A DNA stretch of 64,000 nucleotides from the NCBI GenBank assembly GCA_028752905.1, contig JAQNBH010000015.1, positions 18,828,110 through 18,892,109 on the forward strand. Direction: 5' to 3'. A model generated the notes under the pieces. The model saw only the letters and a program-made list of their open reading frames with translations. It had not been told where the DNA came from and ran no database searches. A program made the position numbers and the translations under genes. Below, in pieces: positions 1 to 10,580 of this stretch. Position 1 is the stretch's first letter; the number at the start of each line of letters is the position of its first letter. Source of the stretch: Cladorhizidae sp. MBARI D1340-BT2. Lineage: Eukaryota; Porifera; Demospongiae; Poecilosclerida; Cladorhizidae.

Positions 1-149
1 GAACATGGGACTCTAGGCACCAAATATTAAATATTTCCTCTTCTCACCACTTTAGCACATTTCCCATTACAATTCTCTCTACCCTAACCAACAACCCCTG
101 CAACTACCCAACATTAAGCCTACTCTCCCTTTATCATCTTCATTTCTCC

Positions 150-720
150 ATTCTACCACCCACTCTTCAGACCCCAATGCCGTCCATCCAATAATCTTCC
201 TCGATCACCAGCAAGCTCCACACAGTATACAATGCATATCTTCCACAACACCTTCATCACATAGCTCACATCTACCATCTTGACAAATACCACACCTCAC
301 CTTGTCACCCAAGAGTCCTGCTGATGCCGTCCTTAACCTAAATCTCAGCCTCACTTTCCCTATTTACTGAATCTCCTCTTACATATTTTCCTTGTCCAAA
401 CTTTAACTTACATCACCTGAGGCTGGATTTCCCTCGCACCTCTTCCTGCCACTCTTCCTTATAAGCATCCCTTACACAATTCCTTCATGTCACACTTGAG
501 CCTACTATCTCCAATGCTCCTTCCCCATCAAACTTCCTTTTCAGCTCACAAAATTCTGCCCACCAACCTAGACAATCACTTAACAGTGCCACAACTTTTT
601 TCACTGGCCTATCTTCACTCATTCTCTACACATCCATCCAAATAACACTTTCTTTACTTCCCTTCTCTGCTCCAGCCTTCTCCAGCCCAGGTCCCCTCTT
701 ACTGCTTTATTATTCTGGAA
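150..720 (-). pseudogene. LINE reverse transcriptase C-terminal tail, decayed
   Basis: Read on the minus strand, about 250-410 gives an arginine-rich stretch beginning RLRFRLRTASAGLLGD, followed by cysteine pairs (CGIC, CELC) and a late His-Cys. This is the Zn-binding tail found after the RT domain of many non-LTR retrotransposons. Further upstream on that strand (430-720) are weak matches to the thumb/connection region, with stops and frameshifts. The same tail occurs at 23163-23537, so both come from one family. It is a dead fragment; the rest would lie to the left of the window. Which LINE clade it belongs to is not settled. Confidence 0.55.
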
Positions 721-3590
721 ATGATGACTGCATCCTACACCGGCCGAAATTGAGAAATGTGTGTGTGTACATGTGCGTGTGCAAAAAATAATCTATCTTT
801 AATAGTTCTAATGTATAATGCTTGAGAGGAGAGGCACATGGCATAAAGACTTGGAGACTTGGACAATAAATCTGGAATTAGAACTACCATCAATTCAAAT
901 CAACAGAAAAAAATTGCAGTTATTTAATTCCCTTACCAGCAAGATATCTGTCTAGCTACACATTGAAAATTATTCGTGTTCAAAACCTATCATAACTGTA
1001 GTTTATTTTTTATTGCCTTCATTGCTAGATAGCACTTGGTGTCATCCACAAGAACCTATGGCTCAGGTAAAGCCATTATTTCCACAAGGAAAGGAGCGCT
1101 ACAAAAGTATGCCATTAGAGGATCTATAAGCAAACTGAAGTGACACACTATATACAATAGAGCGCTTGAGATAGCTGTGAGAAAGCTATAACTACAAACC
1201 TCATCTGTGGCTAAACTACTGCATTGTACTAGGCATGATCAAAAGAAAGAAATCATCAGATTAACCTAAGCGCTTGAGCTATTACTTTGTTATGGTTTTC
1301 AATACAGCTCTTTATTCCAGAGTGCTGCGAGAAAGCTATAGCTACACACCATAGCTCTATTAGCAGCTGCACTAGTCAGGGATAGGACCTGAGGAGAAGT
1401 CTATTGATGAAAAACTACGTCTCTGCTAATTCTTGCGCGCATGTGCATATATACTTAGTGCACATATTATTTTTTCAGCGTTAGAAATTAGAAAAGCGTG
1501 CTTCTGAAACAGCAAAACAAACTGGTGAAACTGGACGATAACCTGCTCCATCAGCGACTGTATGGATACATATCACAATCCATTGAATCCAAGCAATACA
1601 ATCTTATGACATCATTAATTTACAGATCGCTGTATAATGTTAGGCCTGCAGCTATACATGGCATATGAGAATACCTAGGGCAATGTGATCTAGGCTTAGG
1701 ATTAAGGCAACAATGCTAGTATTGTCATATTGGAAATCTGCTAAAATAACTCCATATCTCTATCACACCTTCGCTCGACACATAATGCCTTGCATTCATT
1801 TCTAGTAACAAAAACAAATGCATTATTATTATTAGTAGTACTATCACTTTACAGTACATTATATAGAAACATGAGCAGTACTGTGATTTGGGAGAAAGAG
1901 TACTGATATGGTCTACAAGTCAAAATCAAGTATATAGCCAGATTTAAGTGTTGGAAGTTGAGGGGTGGTGGTAAATTAGTGCATGGATATAGAATAATTA
2001 TGGTTCGAGTATTTTTCAAAGTGTGATTAAGAAATAATACAACTGTGCATGAAATAGTGGGCACCTCATGGCTATGTGATGACCTGCAGATGGCAGGAGT
2101 GAAATTTGAGGCCTCAGTTTGGAATGACTATATGGAAGACAGAGAGGAGAGGGGCATGAAGTTTTGCATTGCAAATTTCACAAATAGGCCGACTTTTCAT
2201 TTTGATAAATGGAGAAGACGAGGACAAAAGACAAGACATCTTTACACACAAGCGACTATCCATGGGTTTCATGTATACATACGGACTGTTATGAGGTGGG
2301 CCTCATAACAGTGTATTTTATGCAATATTCAACTAACTGAAAAATATCATGTCATGACTTGTGGAGCACGCTCTCCTCTGGAAAGTTTGACAGACTTTAT
2401 TAGGTCTGTGGACAGTATGTGAGGTTTTATACATTACTCATTTATTTTAGTTGTACCATTTTTGCTCATTATGAGTGTTTCTTTAAAAATAAAAAATAAA
2501 ATAATAATAATAATAATAATAATAGATAATGAAAATTAATATTCAAGTATACTAGGGAGTGAATTCCAAAGACAAGAAATGTCTGTGAAAAATTAATGGA
2601 GGTTTTTTTACATTATGAACATGTACATGTTTGATTTTTAGATGACTACTATATATATAGATCTGGTAGTTATAGTGGACATATATATAATTATATAGAA
2701 ATCCGTCGGGAGTTGAACTTGTCATTTTTAGATATTTAGTTATTTACTTATTTATTTATTTATTAGTTATTTTCTAGTTATATATAGTGTTAAATTGAGG
2801 TTCGAAGATATTTTTATATGTATATTATATATATTATGATAATACTTAAAAAATATTTGAAATGGCGTGTGTTTTGATTTTACAACAAATAAGATGTCAT
2901 TTAGTTCCGTTAGGGGAAGAATTTTTAGACTAATAAGGCGATAGTTATAGTCTGATTAAAAAATCTCTGACGATAAATTTTGTTGCACTTCTTTGGCCAA
3001 TGAGACAAAAGTCATTCTTGAGATGAGGGTGCCAGATTAGAGAATCATACATGAGACTTGACTAGAGTGAGGTGAAGTTGTTTCGCACTCACTGTGTTGC
3101 GATGATAGAAAATACATCGAAGAAGCCCCAGAGACTTATAGGATTTACCAATTATGTATGATACATGGAGACTCCATGATATTAGCAGAGGAAATCAGAG
3201 CTCCTGAAGCTTTTCCTGGCAATGACCATCTCTTCAATAAGGTAATCAAAGTTGTACAATGGTGAATTGGTGCAGAATCTAATAAGATGGAACTTTTGTT
3301 TATTGAAGGGGAGGTGCCAATCTTTCGAGCACTTTGAGAGAGAAGGTAAATCAACTTGTAAAGAAAAATGTGGATTGGATCTGCCCCTGAGTATTGACTG
3401 CTTTTTTAAGTTGGTATGTGAGTTGAAAGTACCATTTTAATGCTTTCACTGTATGAAAAAGCAGTTCCTTGAGACGTGTTCCCACCATGACCTGGTCATA
3501 ATTCTATCAAGTGAACTGCCTGCATTAAAAAACCAAATAAAATCTTTGGCTCCTCCAGCAAAGAAGATGTCATAGTATGCTGCTTTCATT
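721..3590. other. AT-rich intergenic DNA, no gene seen
   Basis: No convincing coding signal on either strand. Positions 1160-1370 contain a loose direct repeat of about 30 bp (a segment reading agaaagctata recurs near 1180 and 1330). A short (ATT/AAT)n run sits near 2500-2525, and strongly AT-rich sequence occupies 2640-2850. Short open frames at 2045-2308 and 3252-3440 show no recognisable domain. Confidence 0.6.
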
Positions 3591-3956
3591 AAAGGTGTGC
3601 AACCTGCTGATCAGCCCATGATGGACCCGGTTACACAGCAAGCTACTACCGAGCACAATCCCAACACCTCTTCTGATAGGAGATTCAATGTCATAGTGTT
3701 TGGTGTGGATGAACCTCCTGCAGATACTTCCTTCTGTCCAAGTGCAATGCTCAACGTAACCTTGGAAGTTGCTTCTCATCTGTCCAAGTGCAATGCTCCA
3801 CAACCTCCACTTCACATCAAGCCTGACTTATATATATACCTCGCTCAGAGCAAAAAAATGAATGCAGTTATCCTAAAGGAGAGGTGGTCTCTCATCAAAT
3901 CCAGAAATGACCAAAAGCCAAGGATAAAAGGAAACTCTCTCTTCCTCTTCCTCAAA

Positions 3957-4057
3957 AATAAACTACATTAAAATCACCTTCTCAATAATCAACTTCAATT
4001 TTTATTCACTCGTTGTTTCGACTAGATGCTCTAGTCTTCATCAGGAATAAACTACAT
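3957..4057 (-). mobile_element. 77-bp short interspersed element with 12-bp target-site duplication
   Basis: The 12-mer AATAAACTACAT occurs at 3957-3968 and again at 4046-4057, exactly flanking a 77-bp insert (3969-4045) that interrupts the LINE. This is a clean target-site duplication. On the minus strand the insert begins with C then CTGATGA (4038-4044), one A, a perfect 6-bp hairpin GACTAG/CTAGTC with a 5-nt loop (4020-4036), then GAAAC (4015-4019). CTGANGA and GAAA separated by a stem are the conserved core of hammerhead ribozymes. The extra A and the changed bases after GAAAC suggest this copy would not cleave. Related copies lie at about 4583-4650 and 41800-41873. Confidence 0.65.
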
Positions 4058-4582
4058 GCCAAATTTCTCGAGGGTATTCACAGAAGTTTCCCTCAAGACT
4101 TATTCTGGCTAGCCACCTAGGCTGAGATGTTAGTAGGTGAGGTATTTTTGAGTCCTAAGGTTATTGTTGGCTGTGTTTACATACCACCAGCCTGTACTCT
4201 TCTTTATTGGACTAATGTTTTGACTACAATTTGTTCACTAGACTTCCCATCGAGAGAGGGTTCATTGTGTACTGACATATAAAGCGAGTTTTATGTCTGC
4301 TTTGGATAACTATGCAGTGTCTGCTAATATTGTCTACCATGACTACCAAAAAAAGAGTTGGATACAGGGCAAGGTTCAACTTTCAGGCAGATTTCATGGA
4401 GATCGACAACGACATCCTGGACCGGATTTCACCCATATCTTTACATCAAAATGTTGAGTCGATCTGGATGGAAAACTGAGAATAATAATTACTGATGCAT
4501 GCATCCAGCTTGTTCCTTCCTGTCCAAGGAATAAAAGAATTTGTCCATGCAGGTTCACCCATGAAGTTAAATACCTCATAAA

Positions 4583-4650
4583 CTGTACTATCTTCTCAAT
4601 AATCACTTGAAATTATATTCTCTCGACGTTTCAACTAGACCACTAGCAAT
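4583..4650 (-). mobile_element. Related copy of the short element, truncated
   Basis: On the minus strand this segment shares with 3969-4045 the downstream block (GAAAC, then GTCGAG, GAATA, and TGATTATTGAGAAG). It lacks the CTGATGA half, which is replaced by GCTAGTGGT. It keeps GAAACGTCGAG, the more canonical form of the downstream core. No convincing target-site duplication was found. Confidence 0.45.
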
Positions 4651-5540
4651 TATATTCTATATACCACCACTTCCCATCCAGTTCATCCAACTGAGCCACA
4701 TAGACCTAGAATCATCTGATGTCTTTTATGTACTTGTTAAGCTAGCCCAACTAAAGGAGTTGACTTGGATGAGATCTCTTCTCGCTTTCTCAGGTGTTCA
4801 AGTGTTGCACATACTCCCTGACAGAGCAGATTGCTCATATTTTGTCCACTTCAATCTCAATAGGAAAATTCATAAGTGTGTTGAAGAAAGGGGACAAGAT
4901 AATCTGACCAGTTACTATCCGATCTTACTCCTCTGCATCCTCTCCAAAGTATTGGAGTCAATTGTGTACGACAAAATTGCTCCTTTTATTAGACCACTTC
5001 TCTCAACTCAGCAGTTCAGTTTCTTAAAAGAGCCGGTCGTACCATTCTCAGCTACTACTTCCATTGTCAGAAATCAACGATGCTCTTGACCATAAATATA
5101 GATGTGGTACCATCTATTTGAGAGAAAAGCTTTTGACTCTGTGCCTCATGATGAGCTGCTTTTTAAGCTATGGAGATTGGGGATTACTGGCCCACTCTGG
5201 CAGTGGGGGATTACCTGTTCAATTGCCAGCACTATGTTTCCATTGGTGGCAAGTGCTCAAAGCTGCTCAGTACTTTCTGTTTGTGCCAGCATTTTGGGCC
5301 CATTGCTCTTTATTATCTACATTAACAACATCCCCAAAAGGATTTTGGACCCCAAGAGTTTCATGTTTGCAGATGATACTAAGCTCATCATCAAGTGCAT
5401 CTCAAGTTATATTGACCAGCTATATACTCCTCCAGGAGGATCTGTCAGCCTTGGAATCCTCGCAGCAGCAGGCCAGTTATACGCATTTAATGGGATGCTT
5501 GTATCAACCATGACACATGTTCAGGCTGCTGTCTAGTCTG

Positions 5541-5999
5541 TCCTTTTCTACACAATAAAAAATATATCTTCTCTATTCACACTACATGTTCCCGAAATCA
5601 TTCCATCTCGTTTGTGTACTGCATGGCATTATATATAAAATTAAAATAATATTAAAAAAACATGAAATTATTGTGCATCAGTTGGTTTCTCAGAAGCTTA
5701 CTCTTATGACAATAGTTAAAAGTGACATAATAGTACAGCACAGAACTGAGCTGAGTCACCACATATTTATCAGTTGGTTTCCTTCAGATGTTAACAGCAC
5801 AGCAACAAAACCAAGTAACTACTTATAATCCTTGCATCTGTGTGTATTATATGATACATAGACGTGTGTGTCTACATTAGTAATAATCTAAGATTAGTAT
5901 AATACTTAGCAGGTGGCTGCTTGACTATAAACAACGAAAAACAAATACAAGCATGGCAAAAAAATGTTTAATAAAAATTAATATTTGAAATGAAACAAG
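5541..5999. other. Spacer between two LINE relics
   Basis: AT-rich sequence lies between the plus-strand LINE ending near 5540 and the minus-strand LINE beginning near 8120 and ending near 6000. No gene is recognised here. Confidence 0.5.
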
Positions 6000-8120
6000 A
6001 ATTTACCTATGTAGGTGGGAGTCTAGAAGGAAAATCTATGTATTGTGAATAAGTTTGAAGAAAAAGATAAGTTTGTCATTATGGTGGTGAGAGGATAGAG
6101 ATGGAAGATGAAGCTCAGTGAGAATAGAAGTGTAGTCCAAGGACCATTGTTTACTACATAATTTACTTGCAAAGTTTGTATTCTCTCGAGATGAGAAGAA
6201 AGATGGGATGATCGAGGGTCCCTGAGAAAACAACAGTACTCCAGATGGGGACAGATAAGAGAAGTGTAGAGGCGAAGAAGAGTAGAAGTGTCTGAATAGC
6301 AGTAGAAATGATGGTAGAGAAGACCAAGTAATTTACGGGTCTTGGAAGAGATGTAAAAAATGTGAAAGAGAGAAAAATTAGAATGGGGCGAAAAAGGATA
6401 TCGTCAGCATAGACTTAGATGAGACAGACAAAGGCACATTACACACCCCATTGATATAAATTATAAAGAGGCGAGAGGACCTATTATAGATCCCTGAGGG
6501 ACACCATAAGATACAAGGACAGGTGAGGTGGTGCTGTGATGATCACTTGTTACGAACATGCTGAAAGATAGGATGAAGCCAGTTTATGAGGTAAGGAGGG
6601 AAGTGCAGGAAGGAAAGAAGATCAATTAATGGTATGTGAGGAACAGAATCAAAGGTCTTTTTGAGACCTAGAAAACAAGTACCAACCAGTTTGAAAAAGT
6701 GAGTGAAAGGACTGATTGGCCAAGAGAAGGGCTGAAGAAGTAGACCAATGGGGAAGAAAACTAAATTGAGAAGAAGAGTGTTCGATACAGAATTTGTAAA
6801 GGAGAGAGTGAAACTAACTATAGAGAGTAAGGAAATGGGCCGGTAGTTAGAGGGATTGTCAAGATAAGATGAACATTTAGGGATGTGAACAAATGAAGGA
6901 ATCAACTGGAAGACATTCTTGAGACAAGGATAAGTTGAAGATATATGTAAGGGGAACAACTATGGAGAGGCATGCACATTCTAGAGGAGATCAAATCAGT
7001 GCCAGAGGCTGTGGAAGAAGGTAAACAAGAAATCAGGCCAATGACATCAGATTCAGTACAGAGAGAGTCAGGAGGACAGGATGGTTGGGAAGTCTGGAAA
7101 GGAAGAGGATAGGATACAAATGGAGGATAGCATGAATTGAAGCATCCAGAGAAAAACGTATTAAGTATTTCAGCCTTATCACTGCTAGAGAGAACATGTT
7201 ACCGTAGTAGGCACAGAACATGGTCTTTTTCTTGTGGAACAAACAAAAGACCAAATCTTTTTGGAAGGAGAGGATGAGAGAGACTGGAAGAAGATACGTT
7301 TATTTCTTTTAATAGTAGATGAAATGATGTTTCTAAGCAAGCAATAAGCCAGATAAAGATCAGGTGAATCTAGTTTTTTAACACATACGACTTTTATTAT
7401 CAATCCAAGGGTGGCAAGAAGAGGGTGAGATAAATTTAGAGGGGACACACAAGCTGATGACTTCTGAAAATCTACTTTTAAATGCTTTCCAGGAGAAATC
7501 AAGGTCTGAAGAAAGAAGTTGATCCCAGGGAAAGGAGGAAAGTGGGTAGGCAGCTCTAGCGAGATGATACAACCAGATTTTACGCTTAGTACACTTTCTA
7601 ATAGGGAGGGGAGAAGGAAGGGTGATTTCTGTTAAGATACAGAGGAGGATACAGTTGGCAGAACAAAAGAAGCATAACATAGGATGGAACAAAGACAAGG
7701 TCTATGATAGAGGCTGAACCAGAATGAGAGGTGTGTGTGGGAGAGGAGACGAGTTGCTTGAGGGAGAATAATAGAGAGTGCAGAAAGTTGAAGAGATGGA
7801 GGCAGACATGAGCAGGACACATCAACATTGACGTTAAAGTCTCCAGTAAGGATCAGACCAGAGAGCACATTATGCGAAAGAGTGCTTAGAGTATCTGAAA
7901 GGAGGGATACGTCTATAAAAAGCTCCAAACCTAAAAGTAAATTCCTGTACCTTGACTGAGAGAAGGAGTTCAAGGTATTATGGAGGTTCCAAGGAACAGC
8001 ATGTAAAGAAGAGTGTACATAAATAGCAACACCACCACCATGGCGATTTCTATCTAGGTGATAAAGTTGAAAATTAGGTAAAGAAATCTCACTATTAAGA
8101 AGTTTGGTGAGAGCCAAGTC
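6000..8120 (-). pseudogene. Decayed non-LTR retrotransposon (endonuclease plus reverse transcriptase)
   Basis: Minus strand, read from 8120 down. An APE-like endonuclease region at about 8100-7600 contains LPNFQLYHLDRNRHGGGVAI and the catalytic-type LTGDFNVN (near 7832-7850). A linker with coding character follows at 7500-7000. The RT has NYRPISLLSIVS near 6840, KKTFDSVPHIPLIDLL near 6650, GVPQGSIIGP near 6490 and an intact YADD at 6400-6411. The RT tail at 6040-6340 contains LLRLYTSLICPHLEYC. It matches the tail of the copy at 21660-22600, so both belong to one CR1/L2-like family. Stops and frame changes throughout show it is dead. Confidence 0.8.
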
Positions 8121-10400
8121 TCATTACAGCCACTCTGATCATTTCATCATCCATTCTCATCCCTGAGAAGAAATGGGAATGCCATGAAGCCATGCCTGAT
8201 TCCTTGGCTGAAATGGCTATGAGACAAGCTCGGATCAAGTCTTCTGGGGCATTATCCATGAGACTAGCTACAATAGTGGCTATTGTTGAGGTGTCCCAGG
8301 CCTTCTTGGTGCAGGCTGCAGTGCCAGAGTGAGTTGTCATGGCCATGAGACCATAGCGAGAGAGCTTCAACTAAATTAGGTATTGATAGCGACTGCAGGA
8401 GGGAAGGGAGATATGTTTGACCAGATTGGCTGAGGCAGCAGCTGAAGCCAGAAAACCCGAGGAGCAAGCTCCATAGCACTCCAGATCCCAAGACCACCAC
8501 ATAACAGATGGAGTAGGTGGGATCAAAATCTTCAAAATGGATGTTTATGGTGCAGAGATTGATTTAAACAGAGCAACAGAGGTGGTAAGATCAGAAGAAA
8601 GGAACTGGGAAGTCCTGAGGGCTTCGGAATGGAAACGGAGTTTTGGGAAAGAACAATGCTATTATATATGAGCCAAGAATTCTTTCAGCCTGCTACCCAT
8701 CACCTCAAGGGAGATCAGCAGATATGCAATCTGTATTGCCAAGGGGGGAGAGCCCAGTAGATATGCATCCAATGGGTCAACCACCCCAGCTCCAGGTGTT
8801 CTCGTAATAATTTCCCTCTCACAACTGGCAAATAATTTTCATTTATTCAAAATTAGACCGATCTCTGCGATAGACCCTATGATCTCTAGATCATGCAGAA
8901 TCTCCTCTCCATCATCTAGACTCTAGATACATCACACAAAACTTGCTGACAAAAGTGAGCAGTGTTCAAGCATAAATAAAATACAGAAAAATTATAGTGG
9001 TCGTGGTTTCAAGTACTAGCACCAAAGTGTGACAAATTCAATCAAAATTGTGGAATGTACTTACTGGAATTAAATTGTTGCACAGTTAAATTGCCATGGT
9101 AAACAGATTCTAAGAGACACATTAACCATGTCTTAATGTAGGGTGTGGTCAAGTCCATGAATATTTCCGGTGATATTCAACATCAGCAAATATTTACAAC
9201 CTCCCAAGTATCCCTCTCTATGTTATATATATGCTGGGATTGCCTTAGCTTATGTATATATGCAGGCACTATTGTGTTGGTAGTGTTTCATATAGGTTTT
9301 TGGGGGATTGGTGGGGTGGGGTGCAGGAAGAGACAATGAAACAGGGGTCCAAAATTAATCAAAAGGTCAATACATACTAGATACTACTAGTACATAGATA
9401 GATACATTGAAGGCATTTGCCAGTCAACAAATAAAATAAAACAGAGAGGGAAATATATATAGCTAGAAATAAAATCAGATTTTTTTATTTATACAACAAT
9501 AAATAAATAAAATGAAATAAATTAAAATTATTATTATTACATATTATTCATTATAGTAAGTTATACCATAAGTTGGCTGTCCTTGCTTGCAAAGCCTCCC
9601 ATTGCTCCCATGACTGCGATGGCATTGCCCCTTGTACAGCCACAAATTATTGCTGGAGCAGAAATTTGAATGCCTTCTCTTCCCCAGTATGCTGCTTGAT
9701 AGTTTGTCCTAGTTCCCTTAGAAAGATCAAAGACTTGGGGCGATGACACCAAGGGTCAGTTTGTTTGTGAACATTTTATTTTACACTTGCTTGGTTGGAC
9801 TGATGATTTCAAAATTCTTGGAGAGGGAATCTGGACTTTGAAGAAGAGGTGTGTGTGTGTGGGGGGGGGGGGGGGGGGGGGGGGTATTCCAGGGCACCTC
9901 CCTGTTGGGTACATGCTGTACCAATTTTGGAGCATGAAGGAGGAATAATGAAGTAAATTTGCTAAAATGAAATGTTTTAGGCTAAATAGGAGAACCAACT
10001 TGTTCTTCAGGTGTATAAGCATGTATGTTTTGTGTTTATGCCATGCAAAACTTTTTGTGCTAAAGGTTTTCTTCTTGAAAGAAGTTTTATTTATGTGGCC
10101 TTGATCATTTTTTTAAACAGCAAGTTTCTTCAATTTGCATACGTACCCAACAAACTGACTAGAACACTACGCAGAATAAAGACCCAAACTTAGCAAGGGC
10201 AGGTGCACATAAACTAGAAAGAGAAAGAGAGAAAGAGATTCGGAAGTGATGGTGACCATACAGTAACACTGTTCATTAATTGATCTTGCAAGCTGCAGCG
10301 TCCATGAGTTTGGTGGCTTTCTTCTAGGTCAATGTTGGTGTTGGTGATGAGAAGTTCGTGATGAATGAGGCCAGTGCGATCTCTAGTGGGGTCAAGTTTG
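8121..10400. other. Intergenic region with a long poly-G run
   Basis: An open stretch at 8095-8370 (minus) adjoins the LINE endonuclease, but its product is not recognised and it may be part of another decayed element. A run of roughly 24 consecutive G follows a (GT)n at 9850-9883 and could form a G-quadruplex or mark an assembly-difficult site. Otherwise this is AT-rich sequence with no gene seen. Confidence 0.5.
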
Positions 10401-10404
10401 TGCA

Positions 10405-10501
10405 TGACGTAACCCAATCAGTTATGGGGGGGGGGGGGGAGAGGGATTTCAACCCTTATAGTGAATAATGAGTTGACACCGGATACCCGCGTTCCACGTC
10501 A
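10405..10501 (+). promoter_or_regulatory. Candidate ER-stress promoter elements upstream of ERO1
   Basis: The octamer CCACGTCA at 10494-10501 is the exact reverse complement of TGACGTGG, the unfolded-protein-response element bound by ATF6/XBP1. It lies 80 bp before the chosen ERO1 start codon. Further upstream are a CRE/ATF-like TGACGTAA (10405-10412) and an adjacent CCAAT (10414-10418), followed by a G-run at 10426-10439. The CCAAT is too far from CCACG to make a canonical ERSE (CCAAT-N9-CCACG). ERO1 is a known UPR target, so the context fits; function is inferred. No clear TATA box was seen. Confidence 0.5.
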
Positions 10502-10580
10502 GTTAGAAAAAGAGGGTGGGTCCAGAGATGGCAGAGGAAAGTGCCTGGCAACAGCTGACCAACTGTTTCTCACGGACACC

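Larger units (their letters stand above)
3597..5540 (+). pseudogene. Decayed non-LTR retrotransposon (ORF1-like, endonuclease, reverse transcriptase)
   Basis: Three parts of a LINE can be followed in order. At 3597-3960 an open frame begins its folded part with RRFNVIVFGVDEPPAD, resembling the RRM-like core of LINE ORF1 proteins. At 4130-4260 the frame contains GCVYIPP, typical of the APE-type endonuclease domain. At 4880-5540 lie reverse-transcriptase blocks: a degenerate NYRPISLL-like block, KAFDSVPHDELLFKLWRLGI, GPLLFIIYINNIPK, and the catalytic FADDTKL near 5370. Frameshifts split the RT between two frames, and two short repeats interrupt the element (3969-4045 and about 4583-4650), so it cannot be active. 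It resembles the CR1/jockey-like group; the clade is inferred only from these motifs. Confidence 0.8.

Noticed and set aside
8095..8500. Overlapping open frames on the minus strand next to the LINE endonuclease
   Set aside because: Protein-like composition but no recognised motif; it may be another decayed element. Not called as a gene.
10461..10580. Upstream in-frame ATG of ERO1 at 10461
   Set aside because: It would place 40 polar residues before the hydrophobic signal peptide and start upstream of the UPR element; the ATG at 10581 gives a normal ER signal sequence.
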